From Lachnospiraceae bacterium (GTDB lineage: Bacteria > Bacillota > Clostridia > Lachnospirales > Lachnospiraceae), in contig JALELZ010000020.1 in assembly GCA_022768465.1 (NCBI GenBank), forward strand, positions 19,051-83,050: DNA of 64,000 bases, written 5' to 3'. Under the pieces are notes generated by a model that was given only the letters and a program-made list of their open reading frames with translations, was not told the origin of the DNA and did not search any database. A program made the position numbers and the translations under genes. Positions 61,114 to 64,000 of this stretch are shown here, one piece after another. How positions within the stretch are numbered: the stretch's first letter is position 1; each line of letters begins with the position of its first letter.

Positions 61114-62625
61114 ATGGTTACAGGTGAATTAAAGAATAAAATTGATGGCTTATGGGACATATTTGCTGCAGGCGGTCTGGTAAATCCGTTGGATGTTATC
61201 GAGCAGATTACTTACCTTATGTTTATACATGATTTAGATGATTCTGATAATGTAAAAGCTAAGGAAAGTGCAATGCTTGGTATAACTTATCAGAGCATTT
61301 TTGCTGAGGAAGTTAAAATCGGTGAAAGATCCATAAACGGAAACCAGCTCAAATGGTCTGTATTCCATGATTTTCCGGCTGACAGAATGTATACCGTTAT
61401 GCAGGAATGGGTCTTTCCGTTTATAAAAGGCTTACACAGTGATAAAAACAGTGCGTATTCTAAATATATGGATGATGCAATATTTAAACTTCCGACACCG
61501 CTAGTACTTTCAAAAGTCGTAGACTCTCTGGATGAGATATATAACCTTATGACTAAGGAGAAAACGACAGATGCAGATATAAGAGGAGATGTATATGAAT
61601 ACCTCCTTTCAAGGATATCTCAATCAGGATTAAACGGACAGTTCAGGACTCCGAGACATATAATTAAAATGATGGTTGAGCTTATGGCTCCGTGTCCGGC
61701 AGACATATTATGTGACCCGGCTTGCGGAACATCAGGATTTTTGGTTGAATCCGGTTCGTATCTCAGAGAAAACCATAAAGAAGAAATATTTTATGACAGA
61801 CAAAAAAAAGACCATTACATGAATCACATGTTCCATGGTTACGACACAGACAGAACAATGCTTCGTATCGGAGCAATGAACATGATGACTCACGGAATTG
61901 ATAATCCGTTCATAGAATACAGAGACAGTCTTTCAGATCAGAATGCAGATAAAGATAAATATACATTGATATTGGCCAATCCGCCATTTAAAGGAAGTCT
62001 TGACGCAGAGTCAGTATCGGCAGATCTTTTAAAGGTATGCAAAACAAAAAAGACAGAGCTTTTGTTCCTGACACTATTTGTCAGAATGCTGAAAATAGGC
62101 GGAAGATGCGCTTGTATCGTCCCTGATGGTGTCCTTTTTGGATCATCGACAGCACATAAGGCCATAAGAAAGGAAATCATAGAGAATCAGAGACTTGAAG
62201 CAGTAATATCAATGCCTTCAGGAGTTTTTAAACCGTATGCAGGAGTATCTACAGCAGTGCTCATATTCACCAAGACTGAGCATGGCGGAACTGATAATGT
62301 TTGGTTTTATGATATGACAGCAGACGGACGCAGCCTTGATGATAAGCGTTCACCTGTAAATGAAAATGATATTCCTGATATCATAGAGAGATTTAAAAAT
62401 CTTGAGAATGAAAAAGACAGAAAACGCACGGAAAAGTCATTCCTTGTACCAAAGCAGGAAATAGTAGACAATGACTATGATCTCAGCATTAACAAGTACA
62501 AGGAGACAGAATACATTCCGGTTGAGTATCCGCCTACATCAGAAATAATGGCAAACATCAAAGAGCTTGAGAGCTCAATCCAAAAAGAGCTTGCAGAGCT
62601 TGAGAAAATGCTGAGCGAGGATTAA
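61114..62625 (+). CDS. hsdM: Type I restriction-modification methyltransferase HsdM
   Basis: 503 residues, typical. The helical HsdM_N domain (about 1-130) is followed by an N6-adenine methyltransferase with DPACGTSGFLVESG (about 200, S-adenosylmethionine binding) and NPPF (about 289, catalytic). With HsdS it methylates adenine in a bipartite target; with HsdR it also cuts unmodified DNA. It starts the base after the fic stop. HsdR is not in the window and may follow hsdS. Confidence 0.96.
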   Translation: MVTGELKNKIDGLWDIFAAGGLVNPLDVIEQITYLMFIHDLDDSDNVKAKESAMLGITYQSIFAEEVKIGERSINGNQLKWSVFHDFPADRMYTVMQEWVFPFIKGLHSDKNSAYSKYMDDAIFKLPTPLVLSKVVDSLDEIYNLMTKEKTTDADIRGDVYEYLLSRISQSGLNGQFRTPRHIIKMMVELMAPCPADILCDPACGTSGFLVESGSYLRENHKEEIFYDRQKKDHYMNHMFHGYDTDRTMLRIGAMNMMTHGIDNPFIEYRDSLSDQNADKDKYTLILANPPFKGSLDAESVSADLLKVCKTKKTELLFLTLFVRMLKIGGRCACIVPDGVLFGSSTAHKAIRKEIIENQRLEAVISMPSGVFKPYAGVSTAVLIFTKTEHGGTDNVWFYDMTADGRSLDDKRSPVNENDIPDIIERFKNLENEKDRKRTEKSFLVPKQEIVDNDYDLSINKYKETEYIPVEYPPTSEIMANIKELESSIQKELAELEKMLSED

Positions 62626-62739
62626 TATTGGCGTTTTTTAATGTCATAAAAATAGCTTACTGAGTGATATCTCAATTTGAATAACGTTTCGGCAAACATA
62701 GATAGTCATTTATTAAACGTTTATGCAAAGGAATCAAAT

Positions 62740-63081
62740 ATGAAAATGACAAACAGAGAAGCAGTAATTGAATACTGCCTTACATTTCCTGAAGTTTATG
62801 TCGATACACCATTCAGAGACATAAACTGGGTGGTGGTCAGAAGCAAGAAGAATAAAAAAATATTTGCATGGACATATGAGCGATTCGGAAAAATATGGGT
62901 CAATGTCAAGGTTGACACAGAATGGAGAGACTTCTGGAGAAGAGTCTATCCGTCAGTTGTACCGGGATATCATCAGAACAAGGATCATTGGAATTCAATA
63001 ATCCTTGACGGTACAATACCTGACGAAGATATCAAAAGAATGCTTAGAGAAAGCTATGAAATGATAGTTGGAAAAGCTTAA
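62740..63081 (+). CDS. MmcQ/YjbR family protein
   Basis: 113 residues from the ATG at 62740 (an in-frame TTG at 62677 adds an unrelated leader). MTNREAVIEYCLTFPEVYVDTPFRD, the WVVVRSKKNKKIFAWTYE strand pair and VVPGYHQNKDHWNSIILDG are typical of the CyaY-like YjbR fold, a DNA-binding or unknown-function family. It sits between hsdM and hsdS, where such genes are not standard. Whether it takes part in the restriction system is unknown. Confidence 0.88.
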   Translation: MKMTNREAVIEYCLTFPEVYVDTPFRDINWVVVRSKKNKKIFAWTYERFGKIWVNVKVDTEWRDFWRRVYPSVVPGYHQNKDHWNSIILDGTIPDEDIKRMLRESYEMIVGKA

Positions 63082-63117
63082 GAGATAAAAAAATTCGGAT
63101 TTGCAGGGTTAATGTAG

Positions 63118-64000
63118 ATGGCAAAATTAATTGAAATAATAGGAACCGTTTTATCTGGTGAATGGGGAACTGATGATGAAACTGGTGACGGAATTCCAGT
63201 ACTTAGAACAACCAATTTTACCAATGAGGGCGTGGTAAATTACAATAATTTAGTTACTAGAATAATTACTAAGAAAAATATTGAGGAGAAGTACTTACGC
63301 AAGGGAGATATTATTATTGAGAAGTCTGGTGGAAGTGATAAGTTTCCCGTAGGTAGGGTTATATATTTTGACGGTGAGGATAATACATATCTTTTTAATA
63401 ATTTTACAGTGTTACTTCGAGTGAAAGACCAAGAATTATGGTATCCGAGATATGTATTTTATTCGCTATTTGCAAATTATAAGCGTGGTGGTACAAGAGC
63501 ATTTGAGAATAAAACCACAGGACTTCATAATTTGAAAATTGATGATTATGTATCACGGTATGAAGTTGTAGAAATTGGTGTGACAGAACAGGTTTTAATT
63601 TGTGATAAACTTGATAAATTGTATGAAATTATAAAGTTAAGAAAACAAGAAATACAGCTATTAGACGATCTCATCAAAGCCCGATTTGTCGAATTGTTCG
63701 GGGATCCGATAAGAAATACGCAGAACAAGCCGACAACAGAATTTATTAATGTTGTTAAAATGCAAAGAGGATTTGATTTACCTGTTCAAGATAGACAACA
63801 AGATGGAGATATTCCGGTATTTGGATCTAACGGAGCTTTAGACCATCATAACGTTGCAAAAGTTAGAGGTGGCGGCGTAATTACAGGAAGATCAGGAACA
63901 ATCGGAAATGTATATTACACAGAGGGAGATTATTGGCCACTCAATACATCGTTATTTTCTGTGGATACGCACGGAAATAATATAGTTTATTTGGCTTATT
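63118..64000 (+). CDS. hsdS: Type I restriction specificity subunit HsdS (partial)
   Basis: The reading frame starts at the ATG at 63118 and runs to the window end, 294 codons without a stop, so the C-terminus is missing. The first target-recognition domain covers about residues 1-150 (IPVLRTTNFTNEG, GDIIIEKSGGS, TTGLHNLKIDDY). A conserved helix follows (about 155-197), ending in QLLDDLIKARFVELFGDP. The second domain begins with VKMQRGFDLPVQDR and GGGVITGRSGTIGNVYY. HsdS chooses the DNA sequence recognised by HsdM and HsdR. The first domain uses more A/T-rich codons than the neighbours, as expected for an exchangeable module. Confidence 0.92.
   Translation, partial: MAKLIEIIGTVLSGEWGTDDETGDGIPVLRTTNFTNEGVVNYNNLVTRIITKKNIEEKYLRKGDIIIEKSGGSDKFPVGRVIYFDGEDNTYLFNNFTVLLRVKDQELWYPRYVFYSLFANYKRGGTRAFENKTTGLHNLKIDDYVSRYEVVEIGVTEQVLICDKLDKLYEIIKLRKQEIQLLDDLIKARFVELFGDPIRNTQNKPTTEFINVVKMQRGFDLPVQDRQQDGDIPVFGSNGALDHHNVAKVRGGGVITGRSGTIGNVYYTEGDYWPLNTSLFSVDTHGNNIVYLAY

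Overview
The window is low-GC DNA dominated by AGA, CTT and GAT codons. Its gene content is that of a Gram-positive anaerobe of the Clostridia, most likely family Lachnospiraceae. The pointers are a DUF4364 regulator, a Rho with a Q/N-rich insert, phosphoketolase beside an A-type flavodiiron protein, a choline-binding-type wall protein, VanZ, and DUF5716/DUF5717-like proteins. The genus is not resolved.

Region 1 (1-2266): the end of a PhoR-like sensor kinase and a Na/Pi cotransporter with a PhoU-like tail, a phosphate pair. Region 2 (2486-17614): a type IV pilus locus running prepilin peptidase, PilM, PilN, PilO, a giant 2651-residue prepilin, a PilX/GspK-like pseudopilin, two small prepilins, and a secreted protein with wall-binding repeats. 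No PilB, PilC or PilT is present, so motor and platform must be encoded elsewhere. The giant prepilin carries three large modules, each a GLUG-type solenoid closed by a VHYGxW motif, and looks like a pilus-borne adhesin. It is the strongest candidate here for an undescribed system.

Region 3 (17800-24679): a polar amino-acid ABC transporter (binding protein, permease, ATPase), a histidine phosphatase, exonuclease III and a long-tailed L,D-transpeptidase. Region 4 (24767-29216): rho, a secreted unknown, small membrane proteins, VanZ and an acidic lipoprotein with a doubtful start. Region 5 (29266-31898): an AbiE toxin-antitoxin pair of clearly higher GC with its own operator, then tRNA-Thr(GGT), structured repeats and trmO, whose known substrate is that tRNA.

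Region 6 (31928-48248): rlmB, glmS without a ribozyme leader, DUF4364, a three-gene module (solenoid protein, degenerate Hsp70/actin-like protein, TPR-like protein), valS, mgtE with a complex leader, ybaK, tRNA-Ser(CGA) and xfp. Region 7 (48399-59867): flavodiiron protein, rmuC, a small gene behind four 24-bp-phased palindromes, a TrpR-like regulator, ruvA, apbE, a YprB-like nuclease, a LysR regulator, ruvB, zapA and a U32 peptidase pair. Region 8 (59929-64000): a Fic protein behind twin 35-bp inverted repeats, then hsdM, a YjbR-like gene and the start of hsdS.

A multi-hairpin repeat element occurs in at least two places (21082-21367 and 30976-31190). Its loops are conserved while its stems differ in a compensatory way, which suggests selection on folded RNA or DNA.
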